The translations under genes were made by a program, and so were the position numbers. A stretch of 64,000 nt of DNA from Halorientalis salina (lineage in GTDB: Archaea; Halobacteriota; Halobacteria; Halobacteriales; Haloarculaceae), in NCBI RefSeq assembly GCF_005049285.1, contig NZ_SOSC01000001.1, positions 372,001 to 436,000 of the forward strand, read 5' to 3'. Positions 30,231 through 38,815 of this stretch are shown one piece after another; position 1 is the stretch's first letter, and each line of letters starts with the position of its first letter. Below the pieces are notes generated by a model, which had not been told where the DNA came from, made no database searches, and worked only from the letters and a program-made list of their open reading frames with translations.

Positions 30231-31511
30231 TCAATCGTCGTCGGTCGTGAGATGAACGCTCGTCGACTCCGGTTGGGCCCAGAGCGTAAAGGAGAGACAG
30301 CCCGCGAGAACGATCAGCAGTCCCCAGAGCGTCATCGTTCCGGTGGTCAGAACCTCACGCACGGCGTCCGCCAGAACGGTTTCGATGAGCAGCGGCAACG
30401 GGGCCATCCCCAACACGGTTTCGACCTGCATCGGCTGAACGGGAAAGAGCATGACGAGCGTCCCGACGTGGAGCAACGTCCGCGTCGGCTCGTGGTCCAG
30501 CAGGAACAACAGCGGCACGAGCGGGAAGTACAGGAAGATCACGTGATGAATGTTCGACGCCGGGGAGAGCAACAGTACGCCGCCGAGCGTGCCGAGATAC
30601 GCGAGCAACCGTGATTCGACGGTCTCCATCCGCTGCCACAGGACCACGAGAACGGGGGCGACGAGCGTCAGCGCGATCGCCGGATAGAAGCGTGGATCGA
30701 CGTTCGGCACGACCACGGAGAGTGGCCGGCTCAACGTCAGCGCCGAGAAGTTCGGACTCAGCGTCGTCCCCAGGTCCTCGATCCGGCTTCGGTCCGTCAG
30801 TATGAACCACGCGTAGTTCAGGTTCCTGTCGAGTCCGAAGGCGAGCACGCTGAGGGCCACGGCTGCCGAGCCCGTCGCGACGGCCGATTTGACGGCCAGC
30901 CAGGAGCGCTTCCGGACGAGCCAGACGCCGAACAACGCGGGGAAGAGTTTCACGATCGCCGGGATCGCGAACAGGACGCCGGCCAGGAACCCCCGTCCCC
31001 GCTCCTCGACCAGGAAGGCGAGACTCAGAACGAACAGCAAGAGCGGATCGACCTGTCCCTGTCCCAGGACGATCACCGGGTACGTGCTTGCGAGACAGAA
31101 CAGGTAGATCAGTAGCTTGTCGAGGTGCTGGACCGGCCCGCTGTGTCGTTCGATGACCGAGACGATGATCCACCCCGTTCCCAGACAGAACCCGGCCATG
31201 ATCAGTAACTGCACGACGAACGCCGACACCACGTCCGGGAAGACGGCGTAGGGAAGGAACATGCCCACGATGACCGGCGGATAGACGAACTCGCCGTTTC
31301 CGACCGGTGGACTGACACCGACGAAGGGCTCACCCGAGAGAAACAGGTCCACGGCGTGGAGGTACGCACGGAAATCCCAGGCCAGCGGCAACTCCGGTGC
31401 CCAGAGCGCGAAGTACGTCGGAATGAGACCGCCACCCAGTAATCCGGCTGTCAGGACTATCCGCGTCGCCAATCGTCCCGGGGACGGCGGTCGTGACTCG
31501 GAGACAACCAT
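30231..31511 (-). CDS. DUF2029 (GT87) integral membrane glycosyltransferase
   Basis: The protein has 426 residues from the ATG at 31511 (MVVSESRPPSPGRLATRIV), with 10-12 hydrophobic segments. The GT-C layout shows an early acidic motif: WDFRAYLHAVDLFLSGE near residue 55, followed by NGEFVYPPVIVGMFLPYAVFP. This is the usual D-F-x-x-Y ... Y-P-P pattern of polyprenyl-phosphate-dependent mannosyl/arabinosyl-type transferases (GT87). It probably adds a sugar from a dolichol-phosphate donor on the outer face of the membrane. A paralogue lies at 40595-41842. It sits near the DUF368-aglB operon, consistent with glycosylation. Confidence 0.85.
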   Translation of the reverse strand: MVVSESRPPSPGRLATRIVLTAGLLGGGLIPTYFALWAPELPLAWDFRAYLHAVDLFLSGEPFVGVSPPVGNGEFVYPPVIVGMFLPYAVFPDVVSAFVVQLLIMAGFCLGTGWIIVSVIERHSGPVQHLDKLLIYLFCLASTYPVIVLGQGQVDPLLLFVLSLAFLVEERGRGFLAGVLFAIPAIVKLFPALFGVWLVRKRSWLAVKSAVATGSAAVALSVLAFGLDRNLNYAWFILTDRSRIEDLGTTLSPNFSALTLSRPLSVVVPNVDPRFYPAIALTLVAPVLVVLWQRMETVESRLLAYLGTLGGVLLLSPASNIHHVIFLYFPLVPLLFLLDHEPTRTLLHVGTLVMLFPVQPMQVETVLGMAPLPLLIETVLADAVREVLTTGTMTLWGLLIVLAGCLSFTLWAQPESTSVHLTTDDD

Positions 31512-31732
31512 ACTAAACCGGAGGCGGGAACGAGATCGGTGGAGGGGCTTGACTCGGTTCCATCGCGGGTAGTCGACCCTCTCATTTCCGAACACATAAA
31601 TCTTCACGATCCGAGACATGTTCGGCCCGGAAGATCGGACCGCAGCTCACAAACCGGCAGACAGCAGCCGAACGTCGCCCCCACACTCACCCGCCCCACC
31701 TTCCCCCGGCACCGATTTCATCGACGAAAGTA

Positions 31733-31755
31733 CTGATAAACCGGTTAATTATCAG
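31733..31755. promoter_or_regulatory. Imperfect inverted repeat upstream of the small membrane gene
   Basis: CTGATAA ... TTATCAG arms flank a central AACCGGTT palindrome, 20-40 bp before the TATA-like box at 31776. This is the position expected of an activator or repressor site. Confidence 0.35.
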
Positions 31756-31775
31756 ATAGTGTAATCTCGGGGAGG

Positions 31776-31784
31776 GATTTATTC
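31776..31784 (+). promoter_or_regulatory. TATA-like box for the gene at 31807
   Basis: GATTTATTC lies 23-31 nt before the ATG at 31807, consistent with a leaderless transcript. Confidence 0.5.
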
Positions 31785-31806
31785 GTATCGACGGCCAAAA
31801 TAAGAT

Positions 31807-32049
31807 ATGGCCGCTACTGGTCGAGACATCGCCGTGTTCGTCTCGGGGCTCGTTCTGGCCGGATTCGCTCCGATCTACCTGTTGCCGGGGTTAGAACTCG
31901 GTCCGATGCTTGCGGTCGCCAGCCGCTCAGCCGGCGGATTGCCCCTCGAACACGTCGGCGTCGTCGCGTTCATCGCACTGCTGGGGGCCGCGTGGATCGA
32001 CACGGCGGGTTCCAGCCAGCCGACCGTCGACGCCGAGCAGTGGGATTAG
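31807..32049 (+). CDS. Small membrane protein, unknown
   Basis: The protein has 80 residues with two predicted membrane helices (FVSGLVLAGFAPIYLLPGL and VGVVAFIALLGAAWI) and an acidic tail. Its promoter is clear, with a TATA-like box and an inverted repeat upstream. The 3' end overlaps the convergent DUF368 gene by four bases. No family is recognised. It may be a haloarchaeal orphan linked to the cell envelope. Confidence 0.65.
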   Translation: MAATGRDIAVFVSGLVLAGFAPIYLLPGLELGPMLAVASRSAGGLPLEHVGVVAFIALLGAAWIDTAGSSQPTVDAEQWD

Positions 32050-32990
32050 TAGTCCAGGTCGTCCGTGTACCGATCGAGGACGAGGACGCCTCCGACGCCA
32101 ATTCCGCCTGCAACCAGAGTCCCGAGTACGACCAGCGGCGTCCAGGCGTTCGTGCTCTCGATGGTCTCTACTGCCGGCAGTCGTAACGCGCCGACCATCA
32201 GGCTCACGAGGAAGACCAGCGTCGCGCCCCGATACGTCGAGAGCGCCCACCTGATCACGTGAGCGATCGTGACGACACCGATTATCGCCCCGCCGCCGAA
32301 CGCCAGAATGGTCGTCCCCGGTTCGACCAGCGATTCGAACCCGCCCCCATTCAGGAGTCCCAGAACGTCGTCCGTAAACGAGGTGAGCGTCGCCGTCAGG
32401 TAGTCGTACTGCCCGAGCAACAGGAGGAAGAAGGCCCCCGAAATCCCCGGCAGTATCATCGCCGTGATGGCGATCATCCCGGAGACGAACACGAACGCGG
32501 GCGAGTTCGGCAGCCCGCTCCCCTGCGTGATCCCGGATACCCAGAACGCGACGCCGAACCCGACGATGGCGACGGCGATCCGTGACGGCGTCGTGACTTC
32601 GATTTCCCCGTACAGCACGATCGCCGAGGCGGCGATGAGTCCGAAGAAGAAGGCGAACGTCGGTCCGCGAGCGGTCGACAGCGCGAACTGTACCGCTCGC
32701 GAGACGACGATCAGCGCCGAAACGACACCGAACCCGAGCGCCATGAGGAAGCCGAGATCCATCTCGACCAGATCGTTCCACAGCGCCCGCCGACCCGCAC
32801 CGGTGTGGAGACGCGGGACGTGTTCGAGTACCCGCGGATCGAGCGACGTGATGGCCGTGATGAGACGCTCGTAGATGCCGGTTATCAGGGCGATCGTTCC
32901 GCCCGAGACGCCCGGAACGGAATCGGCGGCACCCATACACAGGCCTTTCAGGTAGACCGCGAGCCAGTCACGGAGGGCTGAATCGACCAC
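32046..32990 (-). CDS. DUF368 membrane protein (polyprenyl-phosphate carrier, PopT type)
   Basis: The protein has 314 residues with a GTG start at 32990 and 8-9 hydrophobic segments. The DUF368 hallmark is at the N-terminus: LKGLCMGAADSVPGVSGGTIALITGIYERLI. An inverted copy follows in the second half, SGMIAITAMILPGISGAFFLLLLGQYDYL. Bacterial DUF368 proteins were shown to return undecaprenyl phosphate across the membrane for reuse. In an archaeon the equivalent substrate would be dolichyl phosphate. It follows aglB after seven bases on the same strand, so recycling of the lipid carrier freed by AglB is a natural reading. The substrate is inferred. Confidence 0.88.
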   Translation of the reverse strand: MVDSALRDWLAVYLKGLCMGAADSVPGVSGGTIALITGIYERLITAITSLDPRVLEHVPRLHTGAGRRALWNDLVEMDLGFLMALGFGVVSALIVVSRAVQFALSTARGPTFAFFFGLIAASAIVLYGEIEVTTPSRIAVAIVGFGVAFWVSGITQGSGLPNSPAFVFVSGMIAITAMILPGISGAFFLLLLGQYDYLTATLTSFTDDVLGLLNGGGFESLVEPGTTILAFGGGAIIGVVTIAHVIRWALSTYRGATLVFLVSLMVGALRLPAVETIESTNAWTPLVVLGTLVAGGIGVGGVLVLDRYTDDLDY

Positions 32991-32997
32991 GACTCAC

Positions 32998-35900
32998 TCA
33001 GGGCTGGATCAGCGTGCGTTCGGGGAGACCGACGCTCGACGGGGACTCCGTTGTCGTCGTCTCGCTGGTCGACCCGTCGTCGGTGGTATTGCCGTCGGAC
33101 GTACTGGTGTCGGTACTCCCGTCGTCGGTCGTCCCGTCCGTGGTGTTCTCCTCGGTGGTGTTGCCGTCCGTGGCGGTCTCGTCACCACCCTGTTCGAGGC
33201 TCCGCAGGTCCGCGATCTTCTGCCGGTCGAGCGAGACCGTGGTCGCCGCGTCGTCCTCGCCGATGACCTGTGCCTCGGTGACCGTCGCGTCGGCGTTGTA
33301 CTCGAACACCGACTCGTTCGTCACTTCGGCGTCCGTGTACAGCCGGTAGTCGCCGGTGGCCCGGGCGCTGACGTTCGTGTAGCCCTCGTCGGTGCCCCAG
33401 TTCTCGTAGCCGGTCGTCGAGTACGGCACCGTCATGCTGAACTGCCCGTCGGCCCCGGTCTCGGCCCGTTGCGTGTAGGTGAACGTCGCGTTCCGTGTCG
33501 GCGAGCGCACCTCGACTTCCGCCGTGACCGTCTCGTTGGTCGGCCCGGTGCCCTCGATGGTGCCACCGGGGACCCGCTCGAAGATCTTCACCCACGGCGG
33601 CGTGCCGCCCCGGTCGGGGAACAGCAGCGTCTCGAGGTCCTGTGAGAGCTGGGCCCGCTGCCGGTCGGAGATGTTCTGCACGTCCGTGTTCCCGATCAGC
33701 CCGTTCCGGTCGGCGAACAGTGCAGCCGTGTACGCGCGGCCGTCTGTCGCGTTCCGCTCAGCGTTGCGAACGAGCCGATAGTTTTCGAGCGCCTCGACGT
33801 ACTCCGGCGGGTTCGGTCCGACACCGCCGACCTGTGCGGTGTTGGTCTCGTTGACCCGCTGGCGGACTTGTGAGAGCGCGCCCTCAGTGGCGTCCTCTCG
33901 GGCCTGTTGCTGGACCTGATCGAACGTCCCGTTGGTCGAGTTCCGATCGACCCGCTGATACCACAGCGGCTGGGGCAGTCGCGGAATCGAGTAGCGCGAC
34001 TCGTTCCGCGGGATCGTGTACGCCGTCCCCCGCTGGGTCTGGATCGTCGAGTAGTTCATCATGATCGGGTTCGGTTCCTGGGCGCTTCCGTGGAAGTGCC
34101 AGAGCCGATTGACCATGCTGTCGTAGTATCGCTGGTTCTTGATCTGGTAGGCCGTCCTGACGGACGTCCCCTGCTGGGTCAGGACGCTGTTGAAGAAGTC
34201 CCGCTGGGAGACCTCGTTGTCGTCGTAGAACACGATGGGAGCGAAGAACTTCCCGCCGTAGCGACTGCGGGAGTTCGCCATCTTCCAGTCGACCATGACG
34301 TACCGGGTCTTGGCGTCGTCCTCGTCCATCCGGTTCAGTACGTCGTTCGCGTGTGTCTCGTTGGGCGCGAGCAGGTAGTTCGCTGCCTCAGTCGCCCCCT
34401 GCTGGAACGGGTTGGCGTTCGGAATCCGCTGACCGCGTTCGGTGATCCAGTGGCCGTAGTCCCACCAGGACATGACACCGTAGGCCCCTTCCGGATAGTC
34501 GAAGTCGTCCTGGCGCGGATACGTCCCGTTGAACGCCATCTCGTTGTCCGCACCGCCGTACGTCCCTTCGGCTGGCGTATTCTTCTGCATCCAGGACAGG
34601 CTGTCGTCCCAGCCGATGACGCCGGGGCTCGGCTGGTTCGCCTGGCCCTGTTGCCAGGCCGTCGACGCGCCCTGGCCGGAACTGACCGCCAGCGGCGCGA
34701 TGATGAGGAGCAGGACCGTCACTACGGTCAGCACCTGGAACGTCTCGATTCCCTGTGTGTCCTCGCTCGTGCTGATGTACTGGGAGATGAGCTTGATCAG
34801 GTAGGCGTTCAAGACCGCGATGGGAAGCACGAGGTAGTACTCGAATCGAGACTGGGTCAGCGTCGCGAGCAGGAGCATGATCGCCCAGACCGCCACGAAC
34901 AGCGACTCGGCCTCGGCGTCGTCGTACCGGATCTGCGCGTAGACGATGATGAGGACGCTGACGAACGCGCTCACGAACGTCAGCCCGAAGCTCCCGAACA
35001 GCGTCGTGATCGGGGCCGAAAGCGGCTGTGCCTCGCCGACGGTGCCCGCCTGCGCGCTCGTTCCGAGCCCGACGACCCGCTGGACGTTTTTCGCGAAGAA
35101 CCCGTAGAGGTCCGGTGCCAGCAGGTTGAACAGCAGCGTGATCGCAGCTATGATGCCGAACACGACGAACGGGTACGCGCGGTTGTCGATGTCCCGGCTC
35201 TCGAACTGCCTCGCGAGCCAGGCCATGAACGCACAGCCGAAGGCCACAGCGAAGGCCAGGAGCGGCTGCAACAGCGAGAAGTTGGTCGCGGTGATCTCGA
35301 AGGTGTTGAACGGGACGAAAGCGAGCAGGCCCGCGACGGAGAGTGAAACGACACCGACGAAGGCGATGTGGTCCGGGCTCCGGCCGCGGAGGAAGTCCGC
35401 GATGAGCTGCAGCAGGAAGAACAGCCCCAGGATCCCCAGCAGGAGGACCCCCGGCGGCCAGACCCACAGATAGACCCCGATGCCGACGCCGGCGAGGATC
35501 GACCAGCCGACAGGACGGCGAAGTGCACCCCACTCGCGGTTCACGACGAGTTCCCAGACCGGTCGTTCCTTCTGTGCGATCGAGAGCGCCACCATGACAC
35601 CGACGACCGCGATCATCTGGAAGAGGATCTCGCCGACGTGGTGGTCGGAGAAGCCGGCCATGCTCCGCTGGAGGAACCCACCCGTCGAGAGCGCGAGGAC
35701 GAGGACCGAGACGAGACCGCCGAAGCGACCACCCATCCGCTTGCCGGCCAGGTACACCGGAATCGCGACCAGCGTGCCGAAGATCGCTGGGGCGAGCAGG
35801 ACCGCCATCGCGATGGTCTCCTGACTCGGGTCCCCCAACCCGACGATCAGTGCCCCCGTTGCGATCAGCTGATCGAAGAAGGTCCCGAACTGGCTGTTGC

Positions 35901-36171
35901 TCGTCCCGTAGGAGAAGTACGTCCACGGGTCGAACGGCATCGTCGCCGGCCAGTTGTTCACCGTATAGGTCGTCTGTCGCAGGTGGTACCAGGCGTCGTT
36001 ACCCGACAGTAACACGGTCCCGTCCCTGACGAAGTTGGACCACCCGCGCACCCGAACCCACAACATGAACGCGAGCAAAACCACCAGCGTCGGAATGTGA
36101 TACCACCGTTTAACGTCTCTCAAGGCGTTCCCGATATCGAAATCGTCGATGCTCCCCCGGCGTTGACTCAT
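32998..36171 (-). CDS. aglB: Oligosaccharyltransferase AglB (STT3)
   Basis: The protein has 1057 residues. It transfers a lipid-linked oligosaccharide to Asn of N-x-S/T sequons on the outside of the cell. The N-terminal half has about 13 membrane helices and the first acidic motif in LLSGNDAWYHLRQT. The catalytic WWDYG lies at residues 569-573 within MSWWDYGHWITERGQRI. The soluble C-terminal half ends with an Ig-like region (EVRSPTRNATFTYTQRAETG) and a low-complexity Thr/Asp/Gly tail (roughly residues 993-1040) that itself contains several N-T-T sequons. A TATA-like GCTTATCC lies about 26 nt upstream. It is followed by the DUF368 gene in an operon. Confidence 0.97.
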   Translation of the reverse strand: MSQRRGSIDDFDIGNALRDVKRWYHIPTLVVLLAFMLWVRVRGWSNFVRDGTVLLSGNDAWYHLRQTTYTVNNWPATMPFDPWTYFSYGTSNSQFGTFFDQLIATGALIVGLGDPSQETIAMAVLLAPAIFGTLVAIPVYLAGKRMGGRFGGLVSVLVLALSTGGFLQRSMAGFSDHHVGEILFQMIAVVGVMVALSIAQKERPVWELVVNREWGALRRPVGWSILAGVGIGVYLWVWPPGVLLLGILGLFFLLQLIADFLRGRSPDHIAFVGVVSLSVAGLLAFVPFNTFEITATNFSLLQPLLAFAVAFGCAFMAWLARQFESRDIDNRAYPFVVFGIIAAITLLFNLLAPDLYGFFAKNVQRVVGLGTSAQAGTVGEAQPLSAPITTLFGSFGLTFVSAFVSVLIIVYAQIRYDDAEAESLFVAVWAIMLLLATLTQSRFEYYLVLPIAVLNAYLIKLISQYISTSEDTQGIETFQVLTVVTVLLLIIAPLAVSSGQGASTAWQQGQANQPSPGVIGWDDSLSWMQKNTPAEGTYGGADNEMAFNGTYPRQDDFDYPEGAYGVMSWWDYGHWITERGQRIPNANPFQQGATEAANYLLAPNETHANDVLNRMDEDDAKTRYVMVDWKMANSRSRYGGKFFAPIVFYDDNEVSQRDFFNSVLTQQGTSVRTAYQIKNQRYYDSMVNRLWHFHGSAQEPNPIMMNYSTIQTQRGTAYTIPRNESRYSIPRLPQPLWYQRVDRNSTNGTFDQVQQQAREDATEGALSQVRQRVNETNTAQVGGVGPNPPEYVEALENYRLVRNAERNATDGRAYTAALFADRNGLIGNTDVQNISDRQRAQLSQDLETLLFPDRGGTPPWVKIFERVPGGTIEGTGPTNETVTAEVEVRSPTRNATFTYTQRAETGADGQFSMTVPYSTTGYENWGTDEGYTNVSARATGDYRLYTDAEVTNESVFEYNADATVTEAQVIGEDDAATTVSLDRQKIADLRSLEQGGDETATDGNTTEENTTDGTTDDGSTDTSTSDGNTTDDGSTSETTTTESPSSVGLPERTLIQP

Positions 36172-36196
36172 TGCCCGGGGTAAAAACGAACGCCCG

Positions 36197-36204
36197 GATA
36201 AGCT
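36197..36204 (-). promoter_or_regulatory. TATA-like box for aglB
   Basis: The minus strand reads GCTTATCC 26-33 nt before the aglB ATG at 36171. This fits leaderless transcription. Confidence 0.45.
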
Positions 36205-36347
36205 TTGTCAATTCAAATGCACGGCAGGGTCGATCGGCGCCCCGACTCGGGTGATGAGTCTCCCGCAAGGCTCACGGTGCTTCGAACGCCATCGGTAAGC
36301 ACACCGACCGCAGACCACCGCGAAAACAAGTTGTTCGTGAAGAAACG

Positions 36348-36818
36348 ATGTCCGGAGATAGAGGCCCTATCGACTCGCTCGTCGCCGACCGACGAGGTGT
36401 CACCATCAACAACACCGCAGCAGTTGCGACGCTGCTGGTGTTTACGGTCCTCATCGGTGGTGGACTCGGAGCCGCGGTACTGTTCGCCGAGGAAGATGAC
36501 ACCGGTCCCCCAGGTGGGAACTTCACGTACGAGTACTTCGACGACAACGATGCGCTTCTCGTCACGTTCGACGAGGGTGACGAGTTCGAGGCTGGTGAGG
36601 TCCTGCTGACAAACGGTGATTCCAACGCGACGTGGGCGACCGTTGCGGGGAGCAACAACACCACCGCCCTCAAACCGGGAGATAGCATCCAGCTCAGCCG
36701 CGGGAGCGCGTTCGGCGACACGATCGGGTCCTCGGACCGCGTCCGGATCTACTGGACCGGCGGCAACGAGACGATCAAACTCGACGAGTGGAACTCCAGC
36801 GATTCGAGCGGGTTCTAA
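36348..36818 (+). CDS. Type IV pilin-like protein (class III signal peptide)
   Basis: The protein has 156 residues. The charged leader MSGDRGPIDSLVADRRG is followed by a hydrophobic H-domain, VTINNTAAVATLLVFTVLIG, so prepilin peptidase would cut after Gly17. The rest is a beta-rich pilin head: YEYFDDNDALLVTFDEGDEFEAGEV and LKPGDSIQLSRG. This is the pattern of haloarchaeal pilins, although the H-domain differs from the common SPVIGVILMVAITV type. Seven N-x-S/T sequons are visible, which makes it a good acceptor for the adjacent divergent AglB. It is probably secreted and assembled into an adhesion pilus or pilus-like complex. Confidence 0.75.
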   Translation: MSGDRGPIDSLVADRRGVTINNTAAVATLLVFTVLIGGGLGAAVLFAEEDDTGPPGGNFTYEYFDDNDALLVTFDEGDEFEAGEVLLTNGDSNATWATVAGSNNTTALKPGDSIQLSRGSAFGDTIGSSDRVRIYWTGGNETIKLDEWNSSDSSGF

Positions 36819-36830
36819 CGGTTCCGTGGC

Positions 36831-38618
36831 TCAATCGTCGGCCGGGGCTGAGTCGGCGAGTTCCGTCGGGTCGATCGGCCCGTACCGGACGATTTCGTCG
36901 AAGTACTCGTGGGGCAGTGATTCCCCGTTCGTGATTCCTCGCGCATCCGGTTGGCCGAAGCGGGTTTCGGCGAACCACTCCGCGACCAGCACGCGGCGGG
37001 CGTCGTCGTTCTCGTCGATCTCGGTCTGTGCGCGTTCGAGCAACAGGGCCGCGGTAACCACGTCGAAGATGTAATCTGCCAGTTCCTTGGCCTCGTGCTG
37101 GGCGTACTCCTGGCTCTCGCCGGCGAGTGCGACCATTGCCTCCTGTAGGTCGGCGAACTCGTCTTCGACGGTGTCGGCGAGGTCTGCCAGCCGGGGGTGA
37201 TCCACCGACTCGATGCGTTCGCGAACGAACGGGAACAGTGCCTCGTGGGCGGCCTCCTTGTTCAGCACGCGCAGTACGTCCAGCGAGAGGATGTTCGAGG
37301 TCCCCTCCCAGATGGGAAGCACCTGTGCGTCCCTGAGGAGTTGTTCGGTAGTGTAGCCGTTGACGTAGCCGTTCCCGCCCTGAATTTCGCAGGCGTAGGA
37401 GGCCGTATCGACGGCCATCCGCGCGGTCTTGTACTTCGCGATGGGGACGAGCAACCGCATCAGCTTGAACGCCGTCTCGTCGTCGGGGTCGTCCATGTAG
37501 TCTGCGTAGTGGGACGCCGACTCGAAGGCGAAGGCCAGGGCCGCGGCGTAGTCGACCTGCATGTCGACGAGGTCGCGACGCATCAGCGGGTACTCGTCGA
37601 TGGTCGACCCGAAGGCTTCGCGGTTTGCCGCCTGCACCTTCGATTCGAGCAGCGCACGACCCATGCACCCGACGGAGCCGGTGGCGTTGGTCAGCCGCTC
37701 GAAGTTCATCATCTCGGCCATCAGCTTGAACCCCGCCTCGGGTTCCCCGACGAGATAACCTTCCGCAACCTGGAGTTCGACCTCGCCCGTGGGCACCGCG
37801 ATGGTCCCGAGTTTGTCCTTCAGTCGTCGGTAGAGCTGGTCGTTTAGCTCGCCGTTTCGCTTCGTATGGGGCACCAGGAACAGCGACAGCCCCTCGGTCC
37901 CCTCGGGAGCCTCGGGCCGGCGAGCCAGCGCGAGCGTCCCCTCGGCGTCGATGTTCGAACAGAACCACTTCTCGCCGTGGAGTTCGTAGACCCCGTCCTC
38001 GTCAGTCGGTTCTGCGGTCGTCTCGTTGGCTCCTACGTCGCTGCCGCCCTGTTTCTCGGTGAGGAACATCGCCCCCTCGATGTGGTCCTCGTAGTCGCGA
38101 CTGGTGAGGCGCTGGAAATAGTCGTCCAGCAGATCGGCGTTCGGGTGGTCGTCGTCGACGTACTTCTCCAAGACGATGGCCGCCCCGGTGGTCATCGAGA
38201 TGGGGCAGACGAACCCGCCGTCGACGAAGGAGAGGATCGTTTGCTGGGTGAGAACGTGCTGGAACCCCAGCGGTTCGTCCCGTCCCGGCGGCGCGTGGAA
38301 GATGTCGTGTGTCACCCCTCGTTCGTAGACGAGTTCGTCGTTCTCGTGCTGGAGCGGGTGGTACTCGACGTGGTTCTGCACCTCGCCTTCCTTGTCGTAG
38401 GTCCGCAGCTCGTGTCCCTCGCGGTCGATGATCTCGGAGTTGTCCGCGATCGTATTACCCGTGACCGCACCGAGTTCCGAGAGTTCCCCTTCTGCCCACT
38501 CGAACTCCGCGTCCGGATAGGCGCGTTCGGCTTCGGAACGGAGCGTGTCGTCCAGTTCCCAGTAGTTGCAGTGTCTCCCCGCTTCGAGGGAGGCGTAGTC
38601 TATGGGTCGGCCTGACAT
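36831..38618 (-). CDS. Acyl-CoA dehydrogenase, AidB-like subfamily
   Basis: The protein has 595 residues from the ATG at 38618 (MSGRPIDYASLEAGRHCNYWEL). The larger size and the motifs FLTEKQGGSDVGANETTAEP, YELHGEKWFCSNIDAEGTLALARR, RLTNATGSVGCMGRALLES and YACEIQGGNGYVNGYTTEQLLRDAQVLPIWEGTSNI identify the AidB/DNA-alkylation-response branch of FAD acyl-CoA dehydrogenases. Here it faces an enoyl-CoA hydratase and a beta-keto acid cleavage gene, so it more likely works in acyl-CoA oxidation. The promoter has a TATA-like GTTTATGT about 24 nt upstream and the octamer TGTTAGTT nearby. Confidence 0.9.
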   Translation of the reverse strand: MSGRPIDYASLEAGRHCNYWELDDTLRSEAERAYPDAEFEWAEGELSELGAVTGNTIADNSEIIDREGHELRTYDKEGEVQNHVEYHPLQHENDELVYERGVTHDIFHAPPGRDEPLGFQHVLTQQTILSFVDGGFVCPISMTTGAAIVLEKYVDDDHPNADLLDDYFQRLTSRDYEDHIEGAMFLTEKQGGSDVGANETTAEPTDEDGVYELHGEKWFCSNIDAEGTLALARRPEAPEGTEGLSLFLVPHTKRNGELNDQLYRRLKDKLGTIAVPTGEVELQVAEGYLVGEPEAGFKLMAEMMNFERLTNATGSVGCMGRALLESKVQAANREAFGSTIDEYPLMRRDLVDMQVDYAAALAFAFESASHYADYMDDPDDETAFKLMRLLVPIAKYKTARMAVDTASYACEIQGGNGYVNGYTTEQLLRDAQVLPIWEGTSNILSLDVLRVLNKEAAHEALFPFVRERIESVDHPRLADLADTVEDEFADLQEAMVALAGESQEYAQHEAKELADYIFDVVTAALLLERAQTEIDENDDARRVLVAEWFAETRFGQPDARGITNGESLPHEYFDEIVRYGPIDPTELADSAPADD

Positions 38619-38641
38619 AGCACGAAATATGACACCATCAC

Positions 38642-38649
38642 ACATAAAC
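38642..38649 (-). promoter_or_regulatory. TATA-like box for the AidB-like dehydrogenase
   Basis: The minus strand reads GTTTATGT 24-31 nt before the ATG at 38618. The plus-strand octamer TGTTAGTT (38665-38672) lies just upstream of it. Confidence 0.45.
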
Positions 38650-38815
38650 ATACGTCAAACCTGTTGTTAGTTCACCCGTTGCGAAGCCGGGTACGCCGAA
38701 AAGAACGGGGCCATTCGGTGAGAGTTCCCCGGTCGGTCGGCACACGACAACACCCAGTCCGTTTACCCCTGTCCGAAATACTCATCCGGAGGGGTGTCGC
38801 ATGTGATATAACCAC

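Noticed and set aside
33907-35346. 479-codon plus-strand frame opposite aglB
   Set aside because: It is antisense to the AglB membrane and catalytic region, with a low-complexity Arg/Asp/Glu translation.
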